Assembly: GCF_003545875.1 (NCBI RefSeq)
Contig: NZ_QHCS01000007.1
Coordinates: forward strand, 62,001-126,000
DNA: 64,000 bases
Source: Leptospira stimsonii
GTDB taxonomy: Bacteria > Spirochaetota > Leptospiria > Leptospirales > Leptospiraceae
Direction: 5' to 3'
Shown here piece by piece: positions 1 to 8,222 of this stretch. The stretch's first letter is position 1. Every line of letters begins with the position of its first letter. Made by a program: the position numbers and the translations under genes. Under the pieces are notes generated by a model. It saw nothing but the letters and a program-made list of their open reading frames with translations. It had not been told where the DNA came from and did no database searches.

Positions 1-504
1 TTTTCCGTCCGCGTCGCCCAGGTCCTTCCATGGATCCCAAAAAGCGCCGTGCAAGTGAGTGAATCCGACCTGATCCGGAATTTTCGCAGGAAAGATGCGC
101 ATCCCATCCTCTTGTTTTCGTTGTGGACCGCATACGAAACAGGTAGGAAATGGATGTCTCTGAAAGCCTAAGTATTCCTCCTCTGGATTCTGAATGTCTT
201 CCAAGATGGAAGAATTCAACTCGGGAACGTTCATAAAAAATTCCGGATCTTCTTGTGCTTCCGCGATGACCACGTCGGCGTCTTTACTCAATAATTTAAT
301 TCCATTCGTGCTGGAATTGAGAGAGTAATACAAGGTTTCGTTCAGAGGACCGGGCGATTTTATTTTAATGACTGCCGCGTCTTTTTGAATCGGTTTCGCG
401 GCAATTCCCGCAATGTATCCCCCGTTGCCGCTCTTCGGAGGGCCGCAGTATTTTTCGTTGATCTCGATACTTTCAAAGTTAAAAGTGGATGAAGTTTGTT
501 TCAT
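1..504 (-). CDS. Partial CDS, hotdog-like (thioesterase-type) protein of unknown function
   Basis: The reading frame opens at an ATG at 504 and stays open to base 1, so the 3' end lies outside the window (168 codons visible). The visible protein has an early Gly-rich stretch (CGPPKSGNGGYIAG, about residues 20-33) and a later CFVCGP...DGMRIFP motif (about residues 122-138). I associate this pair of motifs with uncharacterised hotdog/thioesterase-like proteins that may act on acyl-CoA; that is family memory, not proof. It is transcribed divergently from the MarR gene at 615 and shares with it a short intergenic region holding a perfect inverted repeat, so the MarR protein is its likely regulator. 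No strong ribosome binding site precedes the ATG. Function is uncertain. Confidence 0.7.
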   Translation of the reverse strand, partial: MKQTSSTFNFESIEINEKYCGPPKSGNGGYIAGIAAKPIQKDAAVIKIKSPGPLNETLYYSLNSSTNGIKLLSKDADVVIAEAQEDPEFFMNVPELNSSILEDIQNPEEEYLGFQRHPFPTCFVCGPQRKQEDGMRIFPAKIPDQVGFTHLHGAFWDPWKDLGDADGK

Positions 505-577
505 AAGGATTTGTCTATAACTCGAAGGGGATCAGTCAACGTAATTGATCGAAAGAAGATTCTTCGAAGGGCGTATT

Positions 578-595
578 TGCTTTGGATACAAAGCA
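578..595. promoter_or_regulatory. Candidate MarR operator (inverted repeat)
   Basis: TGCTTTGGATACAAAGCA has perfect 7-bp arms (TGCTTTG/CAAAGCA) around a 4-nt centre. It lies 19 bp before the MarR start at 615 and 73 bp before the divergent start at 504. MarR dimers usually bind such 16-20 bp inverted repeats in their own divergent promoter, so autoregulation and control of the neighbour are inferred. Confidence 0.5.
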
Positions 596-614
596 TTTTT
601 AGGATGGGTGTTGT

Positions 615-1043
615 ATGAGCGTGGAACCTGAAAAAATCGTACACTTGCTCTCGGGGATTTCGGAAAGGATTTTTTTTAGTCTTTCACTGAGTTACAAAAA
701 AGAAGGTTACAAAGACATAAGCCCCACACAAGGAGCCGTCCTCTGCGCACTGCGCAATAAGATGCCGGAATCGATGACTTCGATCTCGAAGAAAATTTTC
801 AGGGATCGATCGACTGTGACTCAGATTGTAAAACGATTGGTTTCGAACGGTTATGTGGAACGATTTAAAAACGTTGAAGATTCTCGAATTTCGGAAATCG
901 TCCTAACGGAAAAGGGAAAAGCCGCGAGGGCCGCGGTCATTCGTTCCTCTCGAAAGATGTTCACAAGAATTTACAAACATACAACGTATGAAGAAAGAAG
1001 AATCCTGATTTCCCTTCTTGAAAAAATCGATTCCGGAAGTTGA
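615..1043 (+). CDS. MarR-family transcriptional regulator
   Basis: This 142-residue protein has the size and layout of a MarR dimeric winged-helix repressor. It has an N-terminal dimerisation helix, the MarR phrase SPTQGAVLCAL (about 37-47), a recognition helix region with DRSTVTQIVKRLVSNGYVER (about 64-83), the wing (DSRISEIVLTEKGK), and a C-terminal dimerisation helix. MarR proteins typically repress an adjacent divergent gene and release DNA on binding a small aromatic or lipid-like ligand. The adjacent target here is the hotdog-like gene ending off the left edge, with a perfect inverted repeat at 578-595 between them. The ATG at 615 follows a weak AGGATGGG-like sequence. The ligand cannot be told from the sequence. 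Confidence 0.9.
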   Translation: MSVEPEKIVHLLSGISERIFFSLSLSYKKEGYKDISPTQGAVLCALRNKMPESMTSISKKIFRDRSTVTQIVKRLVSNGYVERFKNVEDSRISEIVLTEKGKAARAAVIRSSRKMFTRIYKHTTYEERRILISLLEKIDSGS

Positions 1044-1095
1044 CATTTTTTTGTAAATTCTTCTGAAATGAATTTCCAAGTTAAAAAAACAGATC

Positions 1096-1122
1096 GCAAA
1101 ACGAAATCGTTTTGCTTCCTTT
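1096..1122 (+). terminator. Candidate intrinsic terminator after the MarR gene
   Basis: GCAAAACGA (1096-1104) pairs perfectly with TCGTTTTGC (1107-1115) and is followed by TTCCTTTCT. It lies about 50 bp after the MarR stop. The T tract is broken by two C, so efficiency is uncertain. Confidence 0.45.
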
Positions 1123-1326
1123 CTGAAACGGGATTTAAAAACCGGGAACCACCCAAAGAAATCCCTTTTTCTTTGTAGAGTCTTTTGTTTTTTTCGGCCA
1201 ACAACGACGGTTCGATTTAGGAAATTTCGAATTTTCTTCCCTCATTTCGACGGACAATGAGTTCCCACATTTTGGGTTTTGACTAACGCGCACTCGATCA
1301 AATCTGAAAAGTGAAGTCGAAAAAAT

Positions 1327-2277
1327 CTATGCCCTCGGGATCTTCGGCATTTCGAGAGGATGTGACTCCCCTTCCAAGGATTTCAAAAATTCAATCAGAT
1401 CCTTTTTATCTTCCTCTGTGATCGGCGCAGGTTTCAAAAGCGGGTCCTCTATGGAACCTTTCGAACCGCCGTTTACGAAATGATTTACGACGTCTTCTAA
1501 CTTCTTGAATTCACCGTTGTGCATAAACTCATTCTTCTTGCTGACATCTCTCAAACTCGGCGTACGAATCTTTTGCGTAATTCCTTTGAGTCCCGTTGTG
1601 TGTCGCGTTGAATCGGAAAAATTCGGTCCGTTGTGACACTGATTGCACTTCGCCTTATTCATGAAGACGTTCATTCCGCGTTTTTGGGAAGGAGTCAGAG
1701 CGGATTCTTCTCCCATCACGTAACGATCAAACTTAGAATTTTTCGAGACGATCGTTCTTTCAAAAGCGGAAATCGCTTTTACGATTCGATCCATACTGAT
1801 CCCCGGAGAACCGAAAGACTTCTCAAAAAGTTCTCTATATTCCGCGACTTGATTGAGTCTCGCTACGATCGTCTTCTCGTCTTTGAGCATCAACGCAGTA
1901 TGGACCCTCTCTTTTACGATTTCCTCCAAATCGTTCGCTTGTGGATCGATAAATACGTCCTTATACAAAGCTACGTTCGTCAACGGAGGAGCGATCGATT
2001 TGTGAATTTGGTTTCGAGGAGCGGAACTCGTTTCCGAATTCTGTATTTCCACGGAATGACAGATCGCGCAGTTCGTATCTCCTTTGAGAGAAAGTCGCTT
2101 ATCAAAATAGAGCAGTTTTCCCAATTCTACCTTGTCCTTATTGTAAGGATTGTTGCTGGGATGAATTACGTTCTTTACTACAAAACCTTCCAGTTCCGTC
2201 TTCTGAACGGGTTCTTTGCAAGCCGAGAGAGCGAGCAAAAGATAGATACCGAAAAATATGGACAAAATCCGAAACAT
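1327..2277 (-). CDS. Di-haem cytochrome c peroxidase (MauG/CcpA family), lipoprotein
   Basis: This enzyme of the bacterial cytochrome c peroxidase family reduces hydrogen peroxide with electrons from periplasmic c-type carriers. Two haem-binding CXXCH motifs are visible: CAICH (about C70-H74) and CNQCH (about C211-H215). A downstream FMHNGEFKKLEDVVNHF region is typical of the family. The N-terminus has a hydrophobic segment ending in LSAC, which suggests lipid anchoring at Cys20. An in-frame ATG lies nine bases upstream at 2286, but the AGGA at 2285-2288 sits about 8 nt before the ATG at 2277, so I chose 2277 (316 aa). It depends on the haem-ligation machinery encoded at 27162-30780. A Fur/PerR-shaped inverted repeat lies upstream at 2332-2346. 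Confidence 0.92.
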   Translation of the reverse strand: MFRILSIFFGIYLLLALSACKEPVQKTELEGFVVKNVIHPSNNPYNKDKVELGKLLYFDKRLSLKGDTNCAICHSVEIQNSETSSAPRNQIHKSIAPPLTNVALYKDVFIDPQANDLEEIVKERVHTALMLKDEKTIVARLNQVAEYRELFEKSFGSPGISMDRIVKAISAFERTIVSKNSKFDRYVMGEESALTPSQKRGMNVFMNKAKCNQCHNGPNFSDSTRHTTGLKGITQKIRTPSLRDVSKKNEFMHNGEFKKLEDVVNHFVNGGSKGSIEDPLLKPAPITEEDKKDLIEFLKSLEGESHPLEMPKIPRA

Positions 2278-2331
2278 ATGGACCATCCTGGGTCAATGGT
2301 TTGAATCGAAAGCTCCTTTGTCAATTCGAAT

Positions 2332-2346
2332 TTAGAACAATTCTAA
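2332..2346. promoter_or_regulatory. Candidate Fur/PerR-type operator
   Basis: TTAGAACAATTCTAA has 6-bp inverted arms (TTAGAA/TTCTAA) with a 3-nt centre, close to the 7-1-7 geometry of Fur-family sites. It lies between the peroxidase start (2277) and the oxidoreductase start (2481). Peroxidase control by PerR is known in leptospires; assigning this site to PerR is inference. Confidence 0.35.
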
Positions 2347-2480
2347 TTACATATTCTAAAAAGAAAGGTACAGAAGATTTCGCAAAGAAAGAACTTGAAG
2401 TTCTCGCTTTAAAAAATTTTTTCGAATTCTTGTCACGAAAGAAAATGAGGACACGTCTTCCTTCCGAAACGGAGGAGAAC

Positions 2481-3701
2481 ATGCCGCAAATCCAAAAGAT
2501 TCTAATCGCAGGCGGAGGATACGCTGGAATGATCGCCGCCAATCGTCTCGCGAGAAAAAAAATTCCTTTGGAAATCACTTTGATTACCGCGAAGGAGGAT
2601 TTCCAGGAAAGAATCCGAAATCATCAAGTACTCGCCGGTACTCTCGAGAAAACGTATTCAGTACGTTCTTTGCTTCATCGGAAAGTCAATTTGGTCGTCG
2701 CCGAAATAAAGAAGATCGAAATTCGGAACAAACAAATTCTTTTAAAAGATGAAAAAATACATCCGTACGATTATCTAATCTATTCTCTCGGGATTCGGGG
2801 CTCGAATCCTTCAAAATGGAACGATCAATACGTTCAACTAACGGAGCGAGACGATTGTGCGAGAATGTTCGAGATTCTTAAGAAGAAAGAAACGGCGAAC
2901 GTTACTGTTTTAGGAGCGGGGCTCGGCGGAATCGAAGCCGCATCCGAACTCGCGACACAATTGCAAAACATCAAAGTTACTCTCGTTGATGCGGAACATA
3001 TGGGAAAAGGATTTTCAGCGGAAGCGATCTTAAAACTTCGCGAATTCTTTTTGAAAAATGGAGTCCGTTTATTAGAAAATTCCAAAATTCTAAAATACGA
3101 AACGGACCGGCTTGTCACCGCCGACGGAAGAAAAATTCCTCACGACATTTGCGTATTGGCGAACGGTTTTTCCGCTTCTCCGATCGGAGATGTTTCCGGA
3201 TTAAGAACCAACCCGATCGGTCAAGTCTACGTGAACTCCTTTTTGGAAGTCGAAGATCATCCTGAAATCTTCGGAGCGGGCGACGCCGTTCAAATCGTAT
3301 CTTCCGGTTACCGCCATCTCAAAATGGCTTGTGCGACCGCGATTCCGATGGGAATTTACGCCGCTGAGAGGTTGTCCTACCGCTTAGGGCTCAAGTCGAA
3401 AAAAGGAAAGGATCCATTTTCGCTCGGGTATTTGGGAAGAAACGTAAGTCTCGGAAGAAAAGACGGCCTCATTCAAGAATCCGAACCGGACGATACGCCG
3501 ACCTCGAAAATTTGGACTTCAAGAAGCGCCGTATGGATCAAAGAATTGATTTGTAAATTCACCGTGTTGTCCTTTCGTTTGGAGAAAAGATTCGACTTTT
3601 ATTTTTGGAAACCATTTCCCGATAGAAAAGAAGAATTCAATGCGAAAGTTTTAGCGACCCATTCGGAGAAATCATCTTGGATAAGCTCGGACAATTCTTA
3701 G
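2481..3701 (+). CDS. FAD-dependent pyridine nucleotide-disulphide oxidoreductase (NDH-2/AIF-like)
   Basis: A flavoprotein with two Rossmann folds. The FAD-binding phrase GGGYAGM lies near residue 11, the NAD(P)H-binding phrase GAGLGGIEAASELA in the middle, and the C-terminal FAD phrase EIFGAGDAV follows. It resembles type II NADH dehydrogenases and AIF-like enzymes that pass electrons from NAD(P)H to quinones or other acceptors. The frame is open from 2301, but GGAGG at 2471-2475 sits directly before the ATG at 2481 and the protein begins there with the first Rossmann strand (406 aa). Its 3' end overlaps the ECF41 sigma gene by 25 bp, so the two are translated together. ECF41 sigma factors are known to sit beside redox enzymes such as oxidoreductases or carboxymuconolactone decarboxylases. 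The acceptor is unknown. Confidence 0.88.
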   Translation: MPQIQKILIAGGGYAGMIAANRLARKKIPLEITLITAKEDFQERIRNHQVLAGTLEKTYSVRSLLHRKVNLVVAEIKKIEIRNKQILLKDEKIHPYDYLIYSLGIRGSNPSKWNDQYVQLTERDDCARMFEILKKKETANVTVLGAGLGGIEAASELATQLQNIKVTLVDAEHMGKGFSAEAILKLREFFLKNGVRLLENSKILKYETDRLVTADGRKIPHDICVLANGFSASPIGDVSGLRTNPIGQVYVNSFLEVEDHPEIFGAGDAVQIVSSGYRHLKMACATAIPMGIYAAERLSYRLGLKSKKGKDPFSLGYLGRNVSLGRKDGLIQESEPDDTPTSKIWTSRSAVWIKELICKFTVLSFRLEKRFDFYFWKPFPDRKEEFNAKVLATHSEKSSWISSDNS

Positions 3702-4675
3702 AACACAAAACTCTCGTTTTCGGGATCGCTTACAGAATGACCGGAAGCGTAAGCGACGCCGAAGACATCGTTCAGGAATCCTTTCTCCGTTGGGAACGAT
3801 CCGGAAACGAGAACATTCGATCTCCGAAAGCGTTTCTTTCCACGATCGCGACGAGACTTTCTCTGGACACTCTGAGAAAGGTAAAAAATAAAAGGGAGAC
3901 TTATATCGGCCCTTGGCTTCCCGAGCCGATTCCTACAAGTCCTGAAACGGAAGAACCCGATCCGGAAACCTTGGATCTTGCCTTTCTTCATCTATTAGAA
4001 AAATTGAATCCGATTGAAAGAGCTGTTTTTATTCTTAGAGAATCCTTCGACATGGATTACAAAGTGATCGCTAAGGCCGTGGGAAAAACCCAGGATAACT
4101 GCAGACAAACTCTCAAACGGGCAAAGGATTCGCTTAAGTCCGGAAGGAAAAAATTCTCCCCCGATAAGGAAACCAGGAGAAGACTACTTCATAGTTTCTT
4201 ACTTGCGTCTTCGAAAGGGGAACCCGAACTTTTACTTCCTTTTTTGAGGGAAGAAATCGAACTCTGGTCGGACGGTGGCGGAAAGGTTCATGCCGCAAGG
4301 GTTCCGCTCTTCGGTCGAGATCGAATCGCTTCGTTTCTTATACGCACCGGAAAGAATCCTATCTTTTCTAAAACGGAACTATTCTTCACTGAGACAAACG
4401 GTTCGGATAGCGTCATCGTCTATCATCAAAACAAACCTGTTTATCTCCGAAGTTTTCTGATGGATGAGAACGGAATTTCCTATATTTATACGATGATGAA
4501 TGAGGATAAATTTTCGGCATACAAAAACAAAGACGACTTAATCGAAAAAGGAATTTTGGTTCCTCTCGAATTCTTTCTTCTTTTTCCGAAATCGGCTTCC
4601 GCGAATCGACAACCTCCGGTTTGGACCAAACCTCTTTTGAAATTGGTTCACTGGGCGATTACTCGAAAAAAGTAA
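3677..4675 (+). CDS. ECF41-type (SigJ-like) RNA polymerase sigma factor with C-terminal SnoaL-like domain
   Basis: A 332-residue extracytoplasmic-function sigma factor. Region 2 has AYRMTGSVSDAEDIVQESFLRW (part of residues 18-39), the linker carries YIGPWLPEP (76-84), a signature of this group, and region 4 lies at about 101-155. The C-terminal extension is SnoaL-like and contains DGGGK (199-203) and a diverged NPDKL-type motif (NEDKF). In ECF41 this extension modulates sigma activity in place of a separate anti-sigma factor. The TTG at 3677 is the chosen start because GGAG lies about 9 nt upstream and region 2 needs the preceding residues. It overlaps the oxidoreductase by 25 bp. The inducing signal is unknown. 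Confidence 0.9.
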   Translation: MDKLGQFLEHKTLVFGIAYRMTGSVSDAEDIVQESFLRWERSGNENIRSPKAFLSTIATRLSLDTLRKVKNKRETYIGPWLPEPIPTSPETEEPDPETLDLAFLHLLEKLNPIERAVFILRESFDMDYKVIAKAVGKTQDNCRQTLKRAKDSLKSGRKKFSPDKETRRRLLHSFLLASSKGEPELLLPFLREEIELWSDGGGKVHAARVPLFGRDRIASFLIRTGKNPIFSKTELFFTETNGSDSVIVYHQNKPVYLRSFLMDENGISYIYTMMNEDKFSAYKNKDDLIEKGILVPLEFFLLFPKSASANRQPPVWTKPLLKLVHWAITRKK

Positions 4676-4722
4676 GTTAACATAGGATAATCGGATTCTT
4701 CCTTATCAGCTCTTTTCCAATC

Positions 4723-4751
4723 TTGACATTTTTTATTTCCTGAAGCAAGAT
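4723..4751 (+). promoter_or_regulatory. Candidate sigma-70 promoter for the 4760 gene
   Basis: TTGACA at 4723-4728 is followed, after 17 nt, by CAAGAT at 4746-4751. The predicted transcription start would fall at or within a base or two of the ATG at 4760, with no Shine-Dalgarno sequence, so the message could be nearly leaderless. Confidence 0.4.
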
Positions 4752-4759
4752 TCTTGAGT

Positions 4760-5686
4760 ATGAAACTTCATACTCGAATTCTAACCACCATTTGGATCGG
4801 ACTCATAGCGATCGTTTGTTCGGGAGGACAGAAAATGCAAACCGCGACGATGGAAAAATCATTAGGCTATCAAGAAGAAAAACCCTCCGGCCTTTTTCGG
4901 AGTAAACTGGGTTCCATCGCGTATTGGATTTATGGCAAAGGGGAAACTTTGATTCTTCTTCATTCCGCCGGTCCCGGACACGATCATAGGGACTTCGACG
5001 CGATCGTTCCCAAGTTATCCGAAACCTTTCGTGTCATCAGCGTGGACTGGCCCGGACACGGTATATCGGATTTTCCGAACCCGGTCGATTCGGCTTCCGC
5101 GGTCTCTTACGCGGATATTCTTCCGGATCTTGTGGAACAACTCTCTCCGAAAGGTGCGATTCTAATCGGAAATTCTCTCGGAGGTTATGCGTCCATGAGA
5201 ATTGCATTAGATAAACCTAATTTAGTAAAAGGTTTAATTCTCGTGGATAGCGGCGGGATGAACGATCCGGACTTTAAGACAAGAACGTTTGTTAAACTCA
5301 TGAGTAGTCTCTGGTTTACGGGTGCGACCTGGAACACCTTTCCGAATTACTACATCAAGATCGAAAATTCTTTTACGAAGTCGATTCTTAATAGAATCGA
5401 GGAAAGGAAAGAAGTCGAAGGCTCGAAGAATATAAGGGCCGCCATCTGGAAAAGCTTTTCCGATGAAAGACACGATCTCAGAGAAAAGGTAGCAAAGATC
5501 ACGGCGCCAACACTCATTGTCTGGGGAGAAATGGATCCGGTGATCGTACCGGAACTCGGGGAACGACTCCACAGTAAAATCAAAGGTTCTCAACTCGTAT
5601 TTTTGAAAACGGGACACGTTCCCTTTGCGGAAGATCCGAAAGGATTTTTAGATGCCGCCATTCCTTTTCTAAAATCGATTCGCTGA
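4760..5686 (+). CDS. Alpha/beta-fold hydrolase, probable lipoprotein
   Basis: An alpha/beta hydrolase of 308 residues. The oxyanion region HSAGPGHDHRD follows the first core strand, and the nucleophile elbow is GNSLGGY. The acid lies after strand 6 (WGEMDPV) and the His in TGHVPFAEDP, giving a complete Ser-Asp-His triad. The N-terminus (MKLHTRILTTIWIGLIAIVC) is a signal peptide ending in a loose spirochaetal lipobox with Cys, so the enzyme is probably membrane-anchored in the periplasm or outer membrane. An in-frame TTG lies two codons upstream, but I prefer the ATG. No ribosome binding site is visible; see the promoter at 4723-4751. The substrate cannot be predicted. Confidence 0.85.
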   Translation: MKLHTRILTTIWIGLIAIVCSGGQKMQTATMEKSLGYQEEKPSGLFRSKLGSIAYWIYGKGETLILLHSAGPGHDHRDFDAIVPKLSETFRVISVDWPGHGISDFPNPVDSASAVSYADILPDLVEQLSPKGAILIGNSLGGYASMRIALDKPNLVKGLILVDSGGMNDPDFKTRTFVKLMSSLWFTGATWNTFPNYYIKIENSFTKSILNRIEERKEVEGSKNIRAAIWKSFSDERHDLREKVAKITAPTLIVWGEMDPVIVPELGERLHSKIKGSQLVFLKTGHVPFAEDPKGFLDAAIPFLKSIR

Positions 5687-5976
5687 TTCAAACGTGAAAA
5701 CGAAACAGGAAGAATCGATTTGGATTCTCTTTGTTTCAAACGTATTGTGGAATCATCGTCGATGTTTGTTTGTTCCGACAAAGTAAGTCTTTTTGAAAAC
5801 TGCTTGAAAACGGACTTAAAGTCCGTTTCAACTAAAAACACGGGAAAATCTTACTTCGGCTTTGAATAAGAAAATCGAATCGAAAAAAACCTTAAATAAA
5901 TTTCGGTTCATTCTATAGCGAGAGAAGTCGGGTTTAAATTTAAAATTCTCGGTATAATAAGATTTGCCAAAAAGTC
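5687..5976. other. Intergenic region between hydrolase and Crp-like genes
   Basis: About 290 bp without a convincing gene. It contains the palindrome at 5808-5828 and an AT-rich stretch with GGTATAAT near 5951, which may be part of the promoter of the Crp-like gene. Confidence 0.4.
5808..5828. repeat. Perfect palindrome, dispersed AAGTCCGTTT element
   Basis: AAACGGACTT (5808-5817) and AAGTCCGTTT (5819-5828) are exact inverted arms around one base. No T tract follows on either strand, so it does not look like a terminator. The right-hand core recurs near 46572 and 47474. Confidence 0.6.
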
Positions 5977-6627
5977 TTGGAAGGCTTCACTAAAAAAGTG
6001 AGCAATTTTCAAATCATCGAAAACAGTCCGGAATGGTGGAGTATCTATGAAAGGGTCAATACGATCTCGCCGATTCCGAAAGAAGTCTGGGCTCAATCCA
6101 AAATCGAATATTGCCTCCGCGAACTTTCCTATGGAGACTTTCTCGTCAAACAGGGAAAAATTCCCACAAAATACGCGTTTGTTTTTTCAGGCGTATTGAG
6201 AGAATATTATCTCACTCCGGACGGAGATGAATATATCAAAAGTTTCAATTTTCCCGGAGAATTTACCGGCTCTTATTTCGATCTACTTTCAAAACAGCCT
6301 TCCACTTGCAACATAAGGGCCATCACTGATTGTAAACTTGCTGTGGCGGATTTCGAAGATTTAAGCTCTCTTTTTGAAACTCATATCGCATGGGAACGTC
6401 TCGGAAGAAAGGTCGCCGAAAATCTGTTTTTAAAAAAAGCAAGAAGAGAATACGAACTTCTCGCTCTGGATGCGGAAGCGAGATACAACATTCTAAAAGA
6501 AACCTATCCGAACATAGAGGATTTAGTTCCGCAGTATCATATCGCTTCCTATCTCGGAATCACACCTGTTTCACTGAGTAGAATTCGTTCCAAGTCCGGT
6601 AAGTTGAAAAAAGAATCGAACGATTGA
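5977..6627 (+). CDS. Crp/Fnr-family transcriptional regulator
   Basis: A 216-residue regulator with an N-terminal cyclic-nucleotide-binding-like beta barrel (about residues 35-125, with GDFLVKQG and FSGVLREYY) and a C-terminal helix-turn-helix (QYHIASYLGITPVSLSRIRSK, about 189-209). The recognition helix SLSRIR matches the Crp-like group common in Bacteroidetes and Leptospira. The barrel lacks the classical cAMP-binding RxS signature, so cAMP binding is doubtful. The start is uncertain: TTG at 5977 lacks a clear ribosome binding site, and GTG at 5998 has GGAAGG 13 nt upstream. It stands alone, convergent with the ABC transporter genes. Targets are unknown. Confidence 0.85.
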   Translation: MEGFTKKVSNFQIIENSPEWWSIYERVNTISPIPKEVWAQSKIEYCLRELSYGDFLVKQGKIPTKYAFVFSGVLREYYLTPDGDEYIKSFNFPGEFTGSYFDLLSKQPSTCNIRAITDCKLAVADFEDLSSLFETHIAWERLGRKVAENLFLKKARREYELLALDAEARYNILKETYPNIEDLVPQYHIASYLGITPVSLSRIRSKSGKLKKESND

Positions 6628-6658
6628 TCGGAATATTCTTCTTAAAAAAACTTGATAA

Positions 6659-7420
6659 TCAGATGATCACACGTTTGTAAAGTGCTCCTCCGATCATAAC
6701 GAAAATCGAGGAGGATATCAAAAGAACGAAATAATCGAAAGACAATGAGAAATGGGAGACTTCGCCAATCATCAAATATCTCATACCGTCGATCATATAC
6801 GTAAGCGGATTAAAATGAGAGATCCATTTCAGCCAATCAGGCATCATCGAAATGGGATAGATCGCGTTGCTCGCAAAAAATAAAGGCATGGTCATGATCT
6901 GACCGATCCCCATAAAACGTTCTCTGGTTTTGACCAAACAAGCGATGATAAGGGAGAACGTTGAGAAAAGAGTCGCCCCTAAAAATAAAAGAAGAATCAC
7001 CCCGAAGATCGAAATCGGATTCCAATCCACTCTTACGGATAACAACGCAGAAAGAACGTAGATGATAAACATAAGAGGTAGACAACGAATTCCCGCAGAC
7101 AACGCTTTTCCAAGAACGAGCGCGGTGCGCGGCGTAGGAGTGGCAAGAAACTTGTGCGTGATTCCCAAATCTCGTTCCCAGATGATCGCGATTCCGTAGA
7201 AGATGGAAACGAACAAAACGCTCTGAGCCAAAATTCCGGGAGACATGAAGTCCAAATAATTCTCACCTGGAATCACACGAGTCCGAGCCATAACCTGCCC
7301 GAAGATCAGAAGCCAAAGCGCAGGTTGAACGGCTCGCATCAAAATTTCGGTCGGGTCGTGAAGAATCTTTCTCGTTTCAAAGTCAGCGATCACCCAAGTC
7401 TTTCGAATGAATTCCAACAT
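6659..7420 (-). CDS. ABC-2 type transporter permease
   Basis: A 253-residue membrane protein with about six hydrophobic segments and the ABC-2 membrane fold. It opens with an amphipathic cytoplasmic start (FETRKILHDPTEILMRAVQPALWLLIFG), and IWERDLGITHKFLATPTPR, the coupling region, lies in the first half. This arrangement is typical of DrrB-like permeases that export drugs, lipids or polysaccharides together with an ATPase. The partner ATPase gene ends 4 bp upstream, so the two form one transcription unit. The substrate is unknown. Confidence 0.9.
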   Translation of the reverse strand: MLEFIRKTWVIADFETRKILHDPTEILMRAVQPALWLLIFGQVMARTRVIPGENYLDFMSPGILAQSVLFVSIFYGIAIIWERDLGITHKFLATPTPRTALVLGKALSAGIRCLPLMFIIYVLSALLSVRVDWNPISIFGVILLLFLGATLFSTFSLIIACLVKTRERFMGIGQIMTMPLFFASNAIYPISMMPDWLKWISHFNPLTYMIDGMRYLMIGEVSHFSLSFDYFVLLISSSIFVMIGGALYKRVII

Positions 7421-7424
7421 AGAT

Positions 7425-8222
7425 CTACCCCAATCTTACCCTATTTTTTCGTTCTCTCGAAACGTTTTGGTATCCGCTTCCATCTTCCAAAGTTTCGGAA
7501 GTGTAATGAATGAACGCGTCTTCCAGAGTTGCGTTTGGATCGGCGATGGAATTCTTTAATTCCTTCGGAGTTCCCGTGATGACCAACTTTCCTCTCGAAA
7601 GAAACGCAATCCGATTGCATAACGTGTCCGCTTCTTCCATAAGATGGGTAGTCATCAGGATCGTAGTATTGTAATCCTTTTTCAATTTAAGAATATGATC
7701 CCAGACCGTCTTACACGCGATCGGATCCAGTCCGACCGTGGGTTCGTCCAAAAATAAAACCCGAGGACGATGAAGCATACTTTGCGCGATCTCCAATCTT
7801 CGAATCATTCCTCCCGAATATTCGTGAACCTGTAATTTGGCCGCGTCTTCCAAGCCCATAAACGAAAGCGCTTCCATCACTCTCGGTTTACATTCCTTTC
7901 CCGGAATATCGTAAAGACGCGCGAATAAAAGCAGATTTTCCATTCCGGTCAGAGTTCCGTCCACGGAAAGCATCTGCGGGACATAGCCGATCACTCTTCT
8001 GACCATCTTGGCCTGTTTCACGACGCTAAAGCCGCAGAGGAAAGCGTCTCCCGAACTGACCGGAAGAAGGGTCGTAAGCATCTTGATCACCGTAGTTTTT
8101 CCCGCGCCGTTCGGCCCCAAAAGCGCAAAGGCCTCGCCTTCCTCGATTTTTAGGTCTAATGAATCCACTACAACGGAGGATCCGTATTTTCGGGTGAGTT
8201 TTCTGGTCTCTAAAATAATCAT
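7425..8222 (-). CDS. ABC transporter ATP-binding protein (DrrA/CcmA-like)
   Basis: A 265-residue ABC ATPase. Walker A is GPNGAGKTT (36-44), the signature is YSGGM (135-139), Walker B is VLFLDE (155-160) and the H-loop His is in TTHLMEEAD (near 193). The C-terminal extension of about 50 residues is typical of DrrA-type ATPases of ABC-2 exporters. It energises the permease encoded immediately downstream. The ATG at 8222 begins the first strand (MIILETRKLTRKYGS). No strong Shine-Dalgarno is visible upstream. What is exported is not indicated by the neighbours. Confidence 0.93.
   Translation of the reverse strand: MIILETRKLTRKYGSSVVVDSLDLKIEEGEAFALLGPNGAGKTTVIKMLTTLLPVSSGDAFLCGFSVVKQAKMVRRVIGYVPQMLSVDGTLTGMENLLLFARLYDIPGKECKPRVMEALSFMGLEDAAKLQVHEYSGGMIRRLEIAQSMLHRPRVLFLDEPTVGLDPIACKTVWDHILKLKKDYNTTILMTTHLMEEADTLCNRIAFLSRGKLVITGTPKELKNSIADPNATLEDAFIHYTSETLEDGSGYQNVSRERKNRVRLG

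Noticed and set aside
1633..2304. Long plus-strand frame of 223 codons
   Set aside because: It is antisense to the cytochrome c peroxidase gene, whose haem motifs and ribosome binding site are unambiguous.
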